Shown piece by piece: positions 16,185-25,511 of a DNA stretch of 64,000 nt; position 1 is the stretch's first letter, and each line of letters starts with the position of its first letter. A program made the position numbers and the translations under genes. Location of the stretch: assembly GCF_010977575.1 (NCBI RefSeq), contig NZ_CP048812.1, positions 682,001 to 746,000 of the forward strand, in the 5' to 3' direction. The DNA is from Halomonas socia (GTDB lineage Bacteria; Pseudomonadota; Gammaproteobacteria; Pseudomonadales; Halomonadaceae). The notes under the pieces were generated by a model, which made no database searches, was not told where the DNA came from, and saw only the letters and a list, made by a program, of their open reading frames with translations.

Positions 16185-17260
16185 CGACGCGCCCTCATGG
16201 CCAGACCACAGGCGGTGAGCATGGCCGGCGCATCGCCGGCCAGGGTGTGGATATCGATGCGCGAGTTGATCTTCATCCGCAGAAAGGGATTGGCAATGGT
16301 CACGTCCATGCCACTGTCCTGGGTCAGCCGCTCGCTGAGCCCCGGCGCCACGCTGGAGCCCCCGGCGATCATCAGGCGCTTGACCTCGAACTTGCGACCC
16401 GCGGTGTAGTAGAGCTGCAGCGAGCGGCCTATCTGCTGAACCAGCGTATCGAGAAACGGCTCCAACACCTCGCGAGGGTAGTCCTCAGGCAAACCGCCGC
16501 GCTTCTTGGCCAGGCCGGCCTCCTCGAGGCTCAGGCCGTAGCGGCTACGGATCTCCTCGGTGAGCTGACGGCCGCCGAATACGGTATCGCGGCTATAGGT
16601 CACACGACCCTGGCGCAGCACGTGAAACGAATTCATGGTGGCGCCGATATCGACCAGTGCCACGCAGTCATCCTCCGGCGCCAGCGGCGGCTGCAGCAGA
16701 TGGCGCAGCTCGCCGAAGACACGCTCCATGGCGAAGGTCTCGACGTCTACCGCATCGGGCTCGAGGCCCGCCTGCAGCAGCGCCTCGGTCAACTGGCTGA
16801 CGTCCTGTAGGCGACACGCCACCAACAGTACGTCCTGCTGGTCGGCGTAGCGTGCATTGGGTCCCATGCGCTGGAAATCGAAGGCCACCTCGGCGAACGG
16901 AAACGGAATATGCTTGTCTGATTCGAGTTCTATGCGCGCTTCGATCTCGTCGTCGTTAAGCGAGGCGGGGAAAGTCAGTGTTTTCGTAATCGCAGCACCA
17001 GCGGGCACAGCCACGCAGGCAGCGCGAGATTTCAAACGCGCTTGCTCCACTGCGGCCTGGAGCGCTGCGACCACGCCCTCCATATGTCGAATGCGGCGCT
17101 CCACAACGGCCCCTTCACGCAGCGGCCGCACGGCGTAGCTATCTACCTGGTAGCTTCCAGCTGTCGGCTTTAGCTCGATCAACTTGACCGTCGCCGAGGT
17201 GATGTCGACACCGACCAATGCCTTGCTCGAGCGATTGAATCGCAGCACACGACTCTCCAT
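16181..17260 (-). CDS. pilM: Type IV pilus assembly ATPase-like protein PilM
   Basis: An actin/FtsA-like cytoplasmic protein that anchors the PilNO complex. It is the first gene of pilMNOPQ-aroKB. The 359 residues show the fold's nucleotide-binding motifs: LVGVDITSATVKLIEL near the N-terminus, VALVDIGATMNSFHVL in the middle and LMIAGGSSVAPGLSERL near the end. The ATG at 17260 faces the PBP1A gene across a 225-bp divergent promoter region. That arrangement (pilM operon divergent from a class A PBP) is also known from Pseudomonas. Confidence 0.95.
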   Translation of the reverse strand: MESRVLRFNRSSKALVGVDITSATVKLIELKPTAGSYQVDSYAVRPLREGAVVERRIRHMEGVVAALQAAVEQARLKSRAACVAVPAGAAITKTLTFPASLNDDEIEARIELESDKHIPFPFAEVAFDFQRMGPNARYADQQDVLLVACRLQDVSQLTEALLQAGLEPDAVDVETFAMERVFGELRHLLQPPLAPEDDCVALVDIGATMNSFHVLRQGRVTYSRDTVFGGRQLTEEIRSRYGLSLEEAGLAKKRGGLPEDYPREVLEPFLDTLVQQIGRSLQLYYTAGRKFEVKRLMIAGGSSVAPGLSERLTQDSGMDVTIANPFLRMKINSRIDIHTLAGDAPAMLTACGLAMRARR

Positions 17261-17413
17261 TAGAGGGGATACTCAGATCTCTCGAGGAATTATCGGCCAG
17301 TGACTGCATCATCTTGAGGCAAACACTCCGTTTTTATGGTTCCAATTCGCCCCTTAATCGCGCAGAAACGATGAAAAGTCGTATCATTGCTGGTGGGGCA
17401 TGGCCCGGATTCA

Positions 17414-17419
17414 TATAAT
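17414..17419 (+). promoter_or_regulatory. Candidate -10 box TATAAT for the PBP1A gene
   Basis: A perfect TATAAT, rare in this GC-rich sequence, lies 66 bp before the chosen PBP1A start. No good -35 hexamer sits at the right distance, so it may be a weak or activated promoter. It also argues against the longer ORF start at 17387, which lies upstream of this box. Confidence 0.4.
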
Positions 17420-17485
17420 GAGCCATTACCTCCATCCCCACCGAGCACGTCTACTGATTGCACGCACTACGGGTACCATCTCCAT

Positions 17486-20014
17486 ATGAAGTTGCTCAGA
17501 ACCTCTGTTATCTCGCTGCTCTGGCTTGTTCTCTCGCTGGGTACCGCCAGCGTACTGGCCGTGGTCGGCGCGGCGCTGTACTTTGCACCGGGCCTGCCCG
17601 ACGTGCGCCAGCTACAGGACTTCGAGCTGCATACACCGCTGCGCATCTTCAGCCGCGACGGCAAGCTGATCGGTGAGTTCGGCGAAGAGCGGCGCATGGC
17701 CATCGATTTCGACGAGGTGCCCGAAGACCTGGTGCAGGCGCTGCTGGCCGCCGAGGACGCCAACTACTTCGACCACCCCGGGGTCGACCCTCGCGGCCTG
17801 GCACGTGCGGCCTATGAGCTGGTCTCCAGCGGCGGCACCATCCAGACCGGCGGCTCGACCATCACCATGCAGGTGGCACGCAACTACCTGCTGACCCTCG
17901 ACCGCACCTTCACCCGCAAGATTCGCGAGATCCTGCTGGCGCTGCAGATGGAGCAGGTGCTGAGCAAGGAGGAGATCTTCGAGCTCTACATCAACAAGAT
18001 CTTCCTCGGCAACCGCGCCTACGGCGTCGCCGCCGCCGCCGAAACCTACTACCAGCGCCCGCTTTCGGAACTGACCCTGGCCCAGAAGGCGATGATCGCC
18101 GGCCTGCCCAAGGCACCGTCGTCGTTCAACCCACTGGCCAACCCCGAGCGCTCGCTGATACGCCGCAACTGGATCCTGTATCGCATGCGCGACCTGGGCT
18201 ATATCGACCAGGCCGCCTACGACGACGCCGTGCAGGCACCGATCACCGCCCAGCGCTTCACCGCCCAGGTCGAGGTCGATGCCCCCTACGTCGCCGAGAT
18301 GGCCCGCCAGTTCGCCATCGAACGCTACGGCGACGACGCCTATACCGGCGGCTATCGCGTCCACACCACCCTCGACAGCGAGCTGCAGCCCTTCGCCCGC
18401 GACGCCCTGACCCGCGGCCTGATCGACTACGACACTCGTCACGGCTGGCGCGGAGTCGAAGAGAGCGGCATTCCCTCGAGCCTGGTAGAGGCTCAGGAGC
18501 GCGCCGAGCGCAGCGGCCTGGAAGAAGAGCTTGGCGAGTCACCGGAGGTCATGGAGACCGCCCGCCAGGCCGCCGAAAGCAGCCAGAGCCGGGTCGAGGG
18601 AGTCGATGGCGACGTCAGCAACTGGCTGCGCGTGCTTGAGCGCACCCCCGGCTTCGGCCCGCTACAACCGGCCATCGTGGTCGAGAGCGAGGCACGCGAG
18701 ATGACCGTCCTCGATCGCCGCGGCGAACTGCTCACTCTCGAGTGGGACGGCCTGAGCTGGGCGCGCGAATACCGTAGCGCCTTCGCCCGCGGCGCCGAGC
18801 CGAGTTCGGCGGCAGAGATTGCCAGCCGCGGTGACCTGGTGCGCATCCTCGAGCGCGACGACGGCAGCTTCCGGCTCTCCCAGCGCCCCGACGCCGAGGG
18901 CTCGATCGTAGTGCTCGATCCCGACACCGGGGCGATCCTGGCGCTGCAGGGCGGCTTCAGCTTCAATGCCAGCAAGTTCAATCGCGCCACCCAGGCCCAA
19001 CGCCAGTCGGGCTCGATCTTCAAGCCGTTCGTGTTCCTCGCCGCACTTCAGGACGGCAGCATGAACGCCGCCACCGTGGTCAACGATGCTCCGGTGGTGA
19101 TGCAGGACGGCAGCAACGACCTGTGGCGACCGGTCAATGCCGGCGGCAACTTCCTCGGCCCCACCCGCCTGCGGGTGGCGCTGGCGCAGTCGCGCAACCT
19201 GGTCACGGTGCGTGTGCTGCAGAGCCTCGGCGTCGAGAATGCCATCGAGTTCCTCGAAGGCTTCGGCTTCGCCGAGAGCCGCCTGCCGCGTGGCCTGTCG
19301 CTGGCGCTGGGCAGCGCCTCGCTGACGCCGCTGGAGATGACCAACGCCTATGCGGTACTCGCCAACGGCGGCTTCCAGGTCTCGCCGTGGTTCGTCGAAC
19401 GCGTGACACGCGGCGACGACGACAACGTCATCGACGAGGCGCTGCCGCGGGTCGCCTGCCGCGAGTGCGACAACGGCGCCACCGAGGTGGAAATCGACGG
19501 CCGCGTGTATCCGCTCGCCGAGCGCGTCGCCGACCCCTCCTCCGTCTACATTCTGCGCGACATGCTGCGCGACGTGATCGACAGCGGCACCGGCCGCGCC
19601 GCCCTCGAGCTCGGCCGCCAGGACATCGTCGGCAAGACCGGCACCACCAACGAGCAGCGCGACGCCTGGTTCGCCGGCTACAACGACGATCTTGTCACCA
19701 GCGTGTGGATCGGCAAGGACAACAACGAAACCACCGGCGAGTACGGCGGTCGCGCGGCCCTGCCGGTGTGGATCGACTTCATGGGCAATGCCCTCAACGG
19801 CCGTCCCGAAGCGATGCCCGAAGCACCAGCCAATATCGTTCGCGTGCGCGTCGACGCCGACACCGGCCGCCGCCTCCATGACGACCAGTCCGGCGGCATC
19901 AGCGAGCTGTTCCACGGCGACCATCTGCCCGACTACCAGCCGCGCAGCGTGGGCCGCGAGATCGAGGACAGCAGCGGCTCCCAGGGCACCGGCTCCTACG
20001 AGGCGATCTTCTAG
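17486..20014 (+). CDS. mrcA: Penicillin-binding protein 1A (bifunctional peptidoglycan synthase)
   Basis: A class A penicillin-binding protein that polymerises and cross-links peptidoglycan. From the ATG at 17486 it is 842 residues. An N-terminal membrane anchor (about 5-30) precedes the glycosyltransferase 51 domain, with its catalytic Glu in AAEDANYFDHPG and GGSTITMQVARN. An inserted PBP1A-type domain with a low-complexity, acidic stretch (about 330-420) follows, then the transpeptidase with SIFK (SxxK), SRN (SxN) and KTG in VGKTGTTNE. A start at 17387 would add 33 residues without signal-peptide character, so the shorter form is preferred. It is divergent from pilM. The symbol ponA is used in some genera. 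Confidence 0.95.
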   Translation: MKLLRTSVISLLWLVLSLGTASVLAVVGAALYFAPGLPDVRQLQDFELHTPLRIFSRDGKLIGEFGEERRMAIDFDEVPEDLVQALLAAEDANYFDHPGVDPRGLARAAYELVSSGGTIQTGGSTITMQVARNYLLTLDRTFTRKIREILLALQMEQVLSKEEIFELYINKIFLGNRAYGVAAAAETYYQRPLSELTLAQKAMIAGLPKAPSSFNPLANPERSLIRRNWILYRMRDLGYIDQAAYDDAVQAPITAQRFTAQVEVDAPYVAEMARQFAIERYGDDAYTGGYRVHTTLDSELQPFARDALTRGLIDYDTRHGWRGVEESGIPSSLVEAQERAERSGLEEELGESPEVMETARQAAESSQSRVEGVDGDVSNWLRVLERTPGFGPLQPAIVVESEAREMTVLDRRGELLTLEWDGLSWAREYRSAFARGAEPSSAAEIASRGDLVRILERDDGSFRLSQRPDAEGSIVVLDPDTGAILALQGGFSFNASKFNRATQAQRQSGSIFKPFVFLAALQDGSMNAATVVNDAPVVMQDGSNDLWRPVNAGGNFLGPTRLRVALAQSRNLVTVRVLQSLGVENAIEFLEGFGFAESRLPRGLSLALGSASLTPLEMTNAYAVLANGGFQVSPWFVERVTRGDDDNVIDEALPRVACRECDNGATEVEIDGRVYPLAERVADPSSVYILRDMLRDVIDSGTGRAALELGRQDIVGKTGTTNEQRDAWFAGYNDDLVTSVWIGKDNNETTGEYGGRAALPVWIDFMGNALNGRPEAMPEAPANIVRVRVDADTGRRLHDDQSGGISELFHGDHLPDYQPRSVGREIEDSSGSQGTGSYEAIF

Positions 20015-20133
20015 GGGCTTGGCCCGTCAGCCAGATCGGGCGGCACGGACGCCGCCCGATCTCACTTCGCAACCTGGCACCCAGCGTCTACCCTCGGTAG
20101 GCTGACACCCATGCAGCGACAGGGAGTTACAGC

Positions 20134-20886
20134 ATGCGACGTCACCGGCTCGGCCTATGCCGCATAGCCACTATCCTGCTGGCGCTGCCGCTTGGCGCCC
20201 AGGCGAGCCCATTCTATGCGCCGCCCCCGCCCGACGAAGAGGACGACGTCTTCGCCGGCGACCTGGAATTCGGCTTCACCCAGCTCTCCGGCAATACCGA
20301 CAGCCGCACCCTGCTCGGTAAGGGCAGGCTCACCTGGCTGACCGGCGACTGGACCCACAGCCTGCGCGGTGAGATCCGCAACGTGGCTCGCGACGACACC
20401 ACCAGCGCCGAGCAGTATCTAGCCGCCTGGCGCGAGCGCTACGATTTCGATGGTGACCACTATCTGTTCGGCTTCGCGCGCTGGGAGAAAGACCGCTTCA
20501 GCGGCTACGACCAGCAGGTCACGACGATTGCCGGCTATGGCCGCCAGATTCTCGACAGCGACACCCATCGCCTATCACTGGAAGCCGGCCCCGGCTACCG
20601 CTTCGACGACGTGCGCGACGAGGAGAGCGAAGGCTTCAGCGTCGGCTATGGCGCGCTGGCCTACGACTGGGAGATCACCGACAACGCCTCTTTCTCCCAG
20701 GAGCTGTCGCTGGAGGCGACCCGCGACAACACCACCTCACGCTCCTACTCGGCGCTGACCGCACGCATCAATTCGCGCATGGCACTGCGCCTGTCCCACG
20801 AGATCCGCCGCAACTCGCAGCCTCCCGAGACCGCCACCGCCCGCAGCGACATGACCACCAGCGCCTCGCTGGTCTACAGCTGGTAA
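20134..20886 (+). CDS. DUF481 family outer-membrane beta-barrel protein
   Basis: A 250-residue protein with a signal peptide (about 1-24, ending near AQA-SP) and a C-terminus built of alternating beta strands ending in SLVYSW, with an aromatic last residue as in outer-membrane barrels. The region from GDLEFGFTQLSGNTDSRTL onward matches the DUF481 pattern (YdiY-like proteins, function unknown). A good ribosome binding site (AGGGAG) precedes the ATG. It follows PBP1A after 119 bp on the same strand and faces the malic enzyme gene, with one hairpin terminator between them. Localisation is inferred; the role is unknown. Confidence 0.8.
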   Translation: MRRHRLGLCRIATILLALPLGAQASPFYAPPPPDEEDDVFAGDLEFGFTQLSGNTDSRTLLGKGRLTWLTGDWTHSLRGEIRNVARDDTTSAEQYLAAWRERYDFDGDHYLFGFARWEKDRFSGYDQQVTTIAGYGRQILDSDTHRLSLEAGPGYRFDDVRDEESEGFSVGYGALAYDWEITDNASFSQELSLEATRDNTTSRSYSALTARINSRMALRLSHEIRRNSQPPETATARSDMTTSASLVYSW

Positions 20887-20895
20887 ACGGGTAAC

Positions 20896-20923
20896 AAAAA
20901 TGCCGGCCCCATGGGGCCGGCAT
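20896..20923 (-). terminator. Intrinsic terminator after the malic enzyme gene
   Basis: An 11-bp perfect palindrome (ATGCCGGCCCC / GGGGCCGGCAT) with TTTT directly after it on the minus strand, about 27 bp beyond the malic enzyme stop. On the plus strand the same hairpin ends the DUF481 transcript, but without a T tract. Confidence 0.85.
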
Positions 20924-20949
20924 CGTGTGCTGCTTCAGAGCGTCCTGAC

Positions 20950-22221
20950 TCAGCCGCCGTAGACCTCGTCGACACCGTTCAGCGGGTAGTGGGCCGGGAA
21001 CGGCTTGCGAGCGACCCCAGAGTCCACTGCGGCTTGCGCGACCGCTGCCGAGACGCGGTCGAGCAGGCGCGCATCGAGGGGCGTGGGCAGGATGTAGCCG
21101 CGACCGAACTCGAGGCCGTCGAGCTCATAGGCATCCAGCACGTACTGGGGCACCGGCTCGCGGGCCAGATCCTTGAGGGCGTGAACCGCAGCGACCTTCA
21201 TCTCCTCGTTGATCGCCGTGGCGCGCACGTCCAGTGCGCCGCGGAAGATGAACGGGAAGCCCAGCACGTTGTTGACCTGATTGGGATAGTCGGAGCGACC
21301 AGTGGCCATGATCACGTCATCGCGAACCGCGTTGGCGACATCGGGATGAATCTCCGGGTCCGGGTTGGAGCAGGCGAACACCACCGGGTTGGCGGCCATC
21401 GTCTTGAGCTGCTCGGCGGACAGCAGGTTGGGGCCCGACAAGCCAAGGAAGACATCGGCCCCTTCGATGGCATCGTCCAGGGTGCGCTTGTCGGTCTCGG
21501 TGGCAAACATCGCCTTGTACTGATTGAGATCGTCACGGCCGCTGTGGATCACGCCCTTGCGGTCGAGCATGAACAGGTTCTCGGCCTTGGCACCACAGGC
21601 CACCAGCAGCTTCATGCAGGCGATGGCGGCAGCACCGGCTCCAAGGCATACGATGCGCGCCTCTTCAAGGGACTTGCCGGCGATATCCAAGGCGTTGAGC
21701 ATGCCCGCCGCGGTGACGATGGCGGTACCGTGCTGGTCATCGTGGAACACCGGAATATTGCAGCGCTCGACCAGCGCCCGCTCGATCTCGAAGCACTCCG
21801 GCGCCTTGATGTCCTCGAGGTTGATGCCGCCCCAGGTGTCGGCGATGCGCGCCACGGTGTCGATGAACGCCTGGGGGCTCTCGGCGTCGACTTCCAGATC
21901 GACCGAGTTGATACCGGCAAAGCGCTTGAACAGCACCCCCTTGCCTTCCATCACCGGCTTGCTAGCCAGCGGACCGAGATTGCCCAGGCCGAGGATCGCC
22001 GAACCGTCGGAGATCACCGCCACCAGGTTGCCCTTGCCGGTATACAGATAGGCGTTCTCGACATCCTTGGCGATCTCGCGGCACGGCTCGGCCACGCCCG
22101 GGCTATAGGCCAGCGCCAGATCCTTGGCCGAGGCAGTCGGCTTGGTGAGCTCGACGGAGAGCTTTCCGGGGATCGGGTTGGCGTGATAGTCAAGCGCGGC
22201 TTGCTTCTTGGCGTCTGTCAT
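20950..22221 (-). CDS. Malic enzyme, short form
   Basis: Oxidative decarboxylation of malate to pyruvate with NAD(P). The 423 residues cover only the malic-enzyme N-domain and NAD-binding domain. The phosphotransacetylase-like extension of E. coli MaeB (about 330 residues) is absent. Conserved segments are [43 protein letters not shown], the dinucleotide loop [11 protein letters not shown] and [10 protein letters not shown]. Cofactor choice cannot be read with certainty. The gene is alone on its strand between two terminators (its own and that of rpmE). A similar short enzyme next to rpmE and priA is found in Pseudomonas. Confidence 0.93.
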   Translation of the reverse strand: MTDAKKQAALDYHANPIPGKLSVELTKPTASAKDLALAYSPGVAEPCREIAKDVENAYLYTGKGNLVAVISDGSAILGLGNLGPLASKPVMEGKGVLFKRFAGINSVDLEVDAESPQAFIDTVARIADTWGGINLEDIKAPECFEIERALVERCNIPVFHDDQHGTAIVTAAGMLNALDIAGKSLEEARIVCLGAGAAAIACMKLLVACGAKAENLFMLDRKGVIHSGRDDLNQYKAMFATETDKRTLDDAIEGADVFLGLSGPNLLSAEQLKTMAANPVVFACSNPDPEIHPDVANAVRDDVIMATGRSDYPNQVNNVLGFPFIFRGALDVRATAINEEMKVAAVHALKDLAREPVPQYVLDAYELDGLEFGRGYILPTPLDARLLDRVSAAVAQAAVDSGVARKPFPAHYPLNGVDEVYGG

Positions 22222-22424
22222 ATGCGTAGTTGTCCAGTCGTCTTCAACGAGAGAGTCGAATCAGAATATAGAAAAACGCTCAGCCCCACAACTTGAGCCA
22301 AGTTGCTGTCATTCAAGGCTTTTAATCGGATGTTTGAAGCCATTTCCAGATATTTAGTGGAACTTATGGCCAACCCATCAGGCATAACGTCGAGCTTATT
22401 GCCACATGCCAGGCGAGCAGCCAC

Positions 22425-22449
22425 AAAAAAACCCGCCGGGCGGCGGGTT
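22425..22449 (-). terminator. Intrinsic terminator of rpmE
   Basis: An 8-bp stem (AACCCGCC / GGCGGGTT) with a 4-nt loop, followed on the minus strand by a run of T, about 25 bp past the rpmE stop. Confidence 0.88.
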
Positions 22450-22473
22450 CTTCGCGTATCGACTGCGAGCGTA

Positions 22474-22689
22474 TCAGCCGCGCTTGACGGCGGCACCGAA
22501 ACGCTTGTTGAAGCGCTCGACGCGGCCACCGGTAGTCGCCTGCTTCTGCTTGCCGGTATAGAACGGATGGCACTGTGAGCAGACGTCCAGGTTGAAGTCC
22601 TGGCCAGAGGTCGAGCCGACCTCGAAGGTAGCGCCGCAGCTGCAGGTAGCGCTGACCTTCTTGTAATCGGGGTGGATACCTTGTTTCAT
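22474..22689 (-). CDS. rpmE: 50S ribosomal protein L31 (zinc-binding type)
   Basis: Small large-subunit ribosomal protein that helps bridge the two subunits. The 71 residues carry the four zinc cysteines Cys16, Cys18, Cys37 and Cys40, so this is the Zn-containing type. The cysteine-free paralogue (ykgM/rpmE2) is not seen here. It is monocistronic, with its own terminator, and divergent from priA. In some bacteria the L31 pair is switched by the zinc regulator Zur; I found no clear Zur box in the 177-bp gap. Confidence 0.98.
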   Translation of the reverse strand: MKQGIHPDYKKVSATCSCGATFEVGSTSGQDFNLDVCSQCHPFYTGKQKQATTGGRVERFNKRFGAAVKRG

Positions 22690-22866
22690 CTTGAAGCCTC
22701 ATGATGCTGTATGCCGCCACCTGATCACCTGCCAGGCACCGCATACGGTTGTCATACAGTTGTCATGCCATTCAGCGCAACGACAGACCGGGTGGTTTCG
22801 AAGCCACGAGGTCGCGCCCCGAGCCCGAAGGGCACGTATCTTAGCAGAGCCAGCCGCGGAGGCCAA

Positions 22867-25122
22867 TTGCCTGCCACTCCTTTTACCACGCCCGCTGCAT
22901 CACGCGCCTCATCCATCCTGGCAGTCGCCGTGCCCAGCCCCCTGCGGCGACTGTTCGACTACCGTCCCTGCGCCACGCCGCCACCCGACGGCTGGCACCC
23001 GGGACTGCGGGTGCAGGTGCCGTTCGGGCGACGTGAGGTGATCGGCATCGTCGTCGAGTGCCGGGCACACAGCGAGTTCCCGCTTGCCGATCTCAAGCCT
23101 GTCAGCACCTGGCTCGACAGCGACCCGCTGCCCGACGACTGGCTGTGGCTGTGCCGCTTCGCCGCACGCTACTACCAGCACTCGCTGGGCGACACCCTGC
23201 ACCAGTCGCTGCCGGTGCTGCTGCGCCAGGGCCGGCCGCTGGAAGCGCGCACCCGCGAACGCTGGCAGTTGACCGCGAGCGGCCGTGGCGCCTCCCGCAA
23301 CGACCTCGGCCGCGCGCGTCGCCAGGCCGACCTGCTCGAACTGCTGCAACAGCACCCGCGGGGTCTGGCCGTCAACGCCATCACCGCCCAGGGCTTCGGC
23401 CGCGCGCAGCTCGATGGCCTGCTGGAAAAAGGGTTCGCCGAGACCAGCAGCGAGCCGCTGATCGCCGCCCCTACCCCGGCCGCCAACCAGCTGCTGGCCG
23501 AGCCCAGCCTGCCGCTCAAGCGCGAGCAGGCCGAGGCGCTGGCGGCGCTGCACGAAGGGCTCGAGCGCTTCCACCCCTGCCTGCTGCACGGCGTTACCGG
23601 CAGCGGCAAGACCGAGGTCTACCTGCAATTGATCGAGTCGGTGGTGGCGCGCGGCCGCCAGGCGCTGGTGCTGGTCCCCGAGATCGGCCTCACCCCGCAG
23701 ACCCTGCAGCGCTTTCGCAAGCGCTTCCGGGTACCGGTCGTCGCCCTGCACTCGGGGCTTTCCGACGGCGAGCGCCTCGACGCCTGGCTGGCCGCCGCCA
23801 GCGGCCGCGCGCCGATCGTGATCGGCACCCGCTCGGCGGTGTTCACGCCGCTGGCGGCGCCCGGAGTGATCATCGTCGACGAGGAGCACGACGGCTCGCT
23901 CAAGCAGCAGGACGGGCTGCGCTACCACGCCCGCGACCTGGCCGTGGCCCGCGCCCACCGCGATGAGATCCCGCTGGTGCTGGGCAGCGCCACGCCGTCG
24001 CTGGAGACGCTGGCCCAGGCCCGCAGCGGCCGCTATCGCCACCTGCGCCTGATGAGTCGCGCCAGCCGCCATGCCCCACCGCGCATGGAGCTTATCGACC
24101 TGCGCGGCCGACCGCGCCGCGGTGGCCTGGTGCCGCCGGTGATCGAGGCCATCCGCACCACCCTTGCAGCCGGCCATCAGGTGCTGGTGTTCATCAACCG
24201 CCGCGGCTTCGCCCCGACCCTGGCCTGCCACGCCTGCGGCTGGATGGCCGAGTGCCGCCATTGCGACGCGCGCCTGACGCTGCACCGCCACCCCCAGCAG
24301 CTGGCCTGCCACCACTGCGACCACAAGCAGCCGCTGCCCGACGCCTGCCCCGACTGCGGCAGCGCCGACCTACGCCCGCTCGGCGCCGGCACCGAGCGCA
24401 CCGAGGAGACTCTCGCCGAGCTGTTCCCCGACGTGCCGGTACACCGCATCGACCGCGACAGCACGCGGCGCAAGGATGCCATGGAGCAGCTGCTCGGCGA
24501 GGTCAAGCGCGGCGAGCCATGCCTGCTGGTAGGCACCCAGATGCTGGCCAAGGGCCATCACCTGCCCCACGTGACCCTGGTGGTAGTGGTCAACGCCGAT
24601 GCCGGCCTCTACGCCAGCGACTTCCGCGCCCTGGAACAGAACGCCCAGCTGCTGGTGCAGGTCGCCGGACGCGCCGGACGCGCCGAGCACCCCGGCCGGG
24701 TGCTGGTGCAGACCCTGCACAGCGACGACCCACACCTGCGGCTGCTGGCCGAGACTGGCTACGATGCGCTGGCCGAGCAGCTGCTCACCGAGCGCCGCGC
24801 CGCCGGCCTCCCGCCGTTTCGCTTCATGGCGCTGGCGCGCTTCGAAAGCCCCCGCGAGGCCGACGCCACGGCCCTGGCCGCCGGCGCCGGCGAGGCACTG
24901 CGCGAATGGCTCGCCGGCAGCCTCGATGTGCACTGCCTGGGGCCGGTGCCGGCGCCCATGGAGCGCCGCCAGAACCGCTACCATGTTCAGCTGATGCTAA
25001 GCGGCGCACAGCGCAGCAAGCTCCACGAAGCCAGCGCCTGGCTGGTGGCGTGGCTGGAGGCCAGCCGCGACGCGCGCCGGGTCAGGTGGTCGCTGGATAT
25101 TGATCCGCAGACGTTGAGTTAG
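22867..25122 (+). CDS. priA: Primosomal protein N' (replication restart helicase PriA)
   Basis: A 3'-5' DNA helicase that reloads the replisome at stalled forks. It has the N-terminal fork-binding domain (AVAVPSPLRRLFDYRP) and Walker A GVTGSGKT at residues 242-249. The DEEH box in IIVDEEHDGSLKQQ and a zinc-cysteine cluster follow (CHACGWMAECRHC then CHHCDHKQPLPDACPDC). The C-terminal helicase core includes GTQMLAKGHHLP. Start choice: a TTG at 22867 is preceded by GGAGG four bases upstream and gives 751 residues, near the family length. The next in-frame starts upstream (ATG at 22765 and the ORF edge at 22711) add low-complexity sequence. The TTG is preferred but not certain. Confidence 0.9.
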   Translation: MPATPFTTPAASRASSILAVAVPSPLRRLFDYRPCATPPPDGWHPGLRVQVPFGRREVIGIVVECRAHSEFPLADLKPVSTWLDSDPLPDDWLWLCRFAARYYQHSLGDTLHQSLPVLLRQGRPLEARTRERWQLTASGRGASRNDLGRARRQADLLELLQQHPRGLAVNAITAQGFGRAQLDGLLEKGFAETSSEPLIAAPTPAANQLLAEPSLPLKREQAEALAALHEGLERFHPCLLHGVTGSGKTEVYLQLIESVVARGRQALVLVPEIGLTPQTLQRFRKRFRVPVVALHSGLSDGERLDAWLAAASGRAPIVIGTRSAVFTPLAAPGVIIVDEEHDGSLKQQDGLRYHARDLAVARAHRDEIPLVLGSATPSLETLAQARSGRYRHLRLMSRASRHAPPRMELIDLRGRPRRGGLVPPVIEAIRTTLAAGHQVLVFINRRGFAPTLACHACGWMAECRHCDARLTLHRHPQQLACHHCDHKQPLPDACPDCGSADLRPLGAGTERTEETLAELFPDVPVHRIDRDSTRRKDAMEQLLGEVKRGEPCLLVGTQMLAKGHHLPHVTLVVVVNADAGLYASDFRALEQNAQLLVQVAGRAGRAEHPGRVLVQTLHSDDPHLRLLAETGYDALAEQLLTERRAAGLPPFRFMALARFESPREADATALAAGAGEALREWLAGSLDVHCLGPVPAPMERRQNRYHVQLMLSGAQRSKLHEASAWLVAWLEASRDARRVRWSLDIDPQTLS

Positions 25123-25190
25123 GCGACAGGCGTCGTGGCAACTATAGCGCCACGCTGCTACTGGGTGCCGACGCTGCCGTGGCCGCGGCG

Positions 25191-25336
25191 CCGGGGACAG
25201 CCTTGAGCGAAGCTCATTTTTCAGGGTCGAAATGTGCTCCATGCTATTTCGACATTTCCGCCATCCATGGCGGTCAGATGAAAAATGGAGCGCCCAAGGA
25301 AGGGTTCACAGCGTCTTCGCAAAAGGCTGTGCCCGG
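25191..25336 (+). repeat. MITE-like element, copy 1 of 5 (priA-argS gap)
   Basis: The 389-bp gap between priA and argS has no gene and holds this 146-bp element. Its left end is CCGGGGACAGCCTTGAGCGA. The right end, on the other strand, is CCGGGCACAGCCTTTTGCGA, matching at 17 of 20 positions. The interior has an AGCTCATTTTTCAGGG block and a TGAAAAATGGAGCGCCC block, also found in the copy at 45.3 kb. Here they are separated by about 50 bp containing a CCGCCATCCATGGCGG dyad. The rest of the gap (25123-25190 and 25337-25511) shows nothing recognisable apart from the argS start region. Confidence 0.7.
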
Positions 25337-25511
25337 TAAAGCCGCGACCGTCGACGCGGTGAGCAGGGGAACAGCCGCGCAATACTCCCACCAAGCGTTC
25401 GTACCTGCTTTCCCCCCACAGGGTTTAAAGCCGCCCCGCAATTACCGATAATGGGCGGCCAAGCCGTTACGGCCGTTGCCACGCCACGCGCCACAGGACA
25501 CCAGAACACTC

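Noticed and set aside
22690-22866. Zur operator between rpmE and priA
   Set aside because: No sequence close to the known AT-rich Zur dyad was found; only a GTTGTCAT direct repeat is visible.
25179-25451. 90-codon ORF between priA and argS
   Set aside because: It is made of the MITE-like element and its flank; the same blocks recur in non-coding gaps elsewhere.
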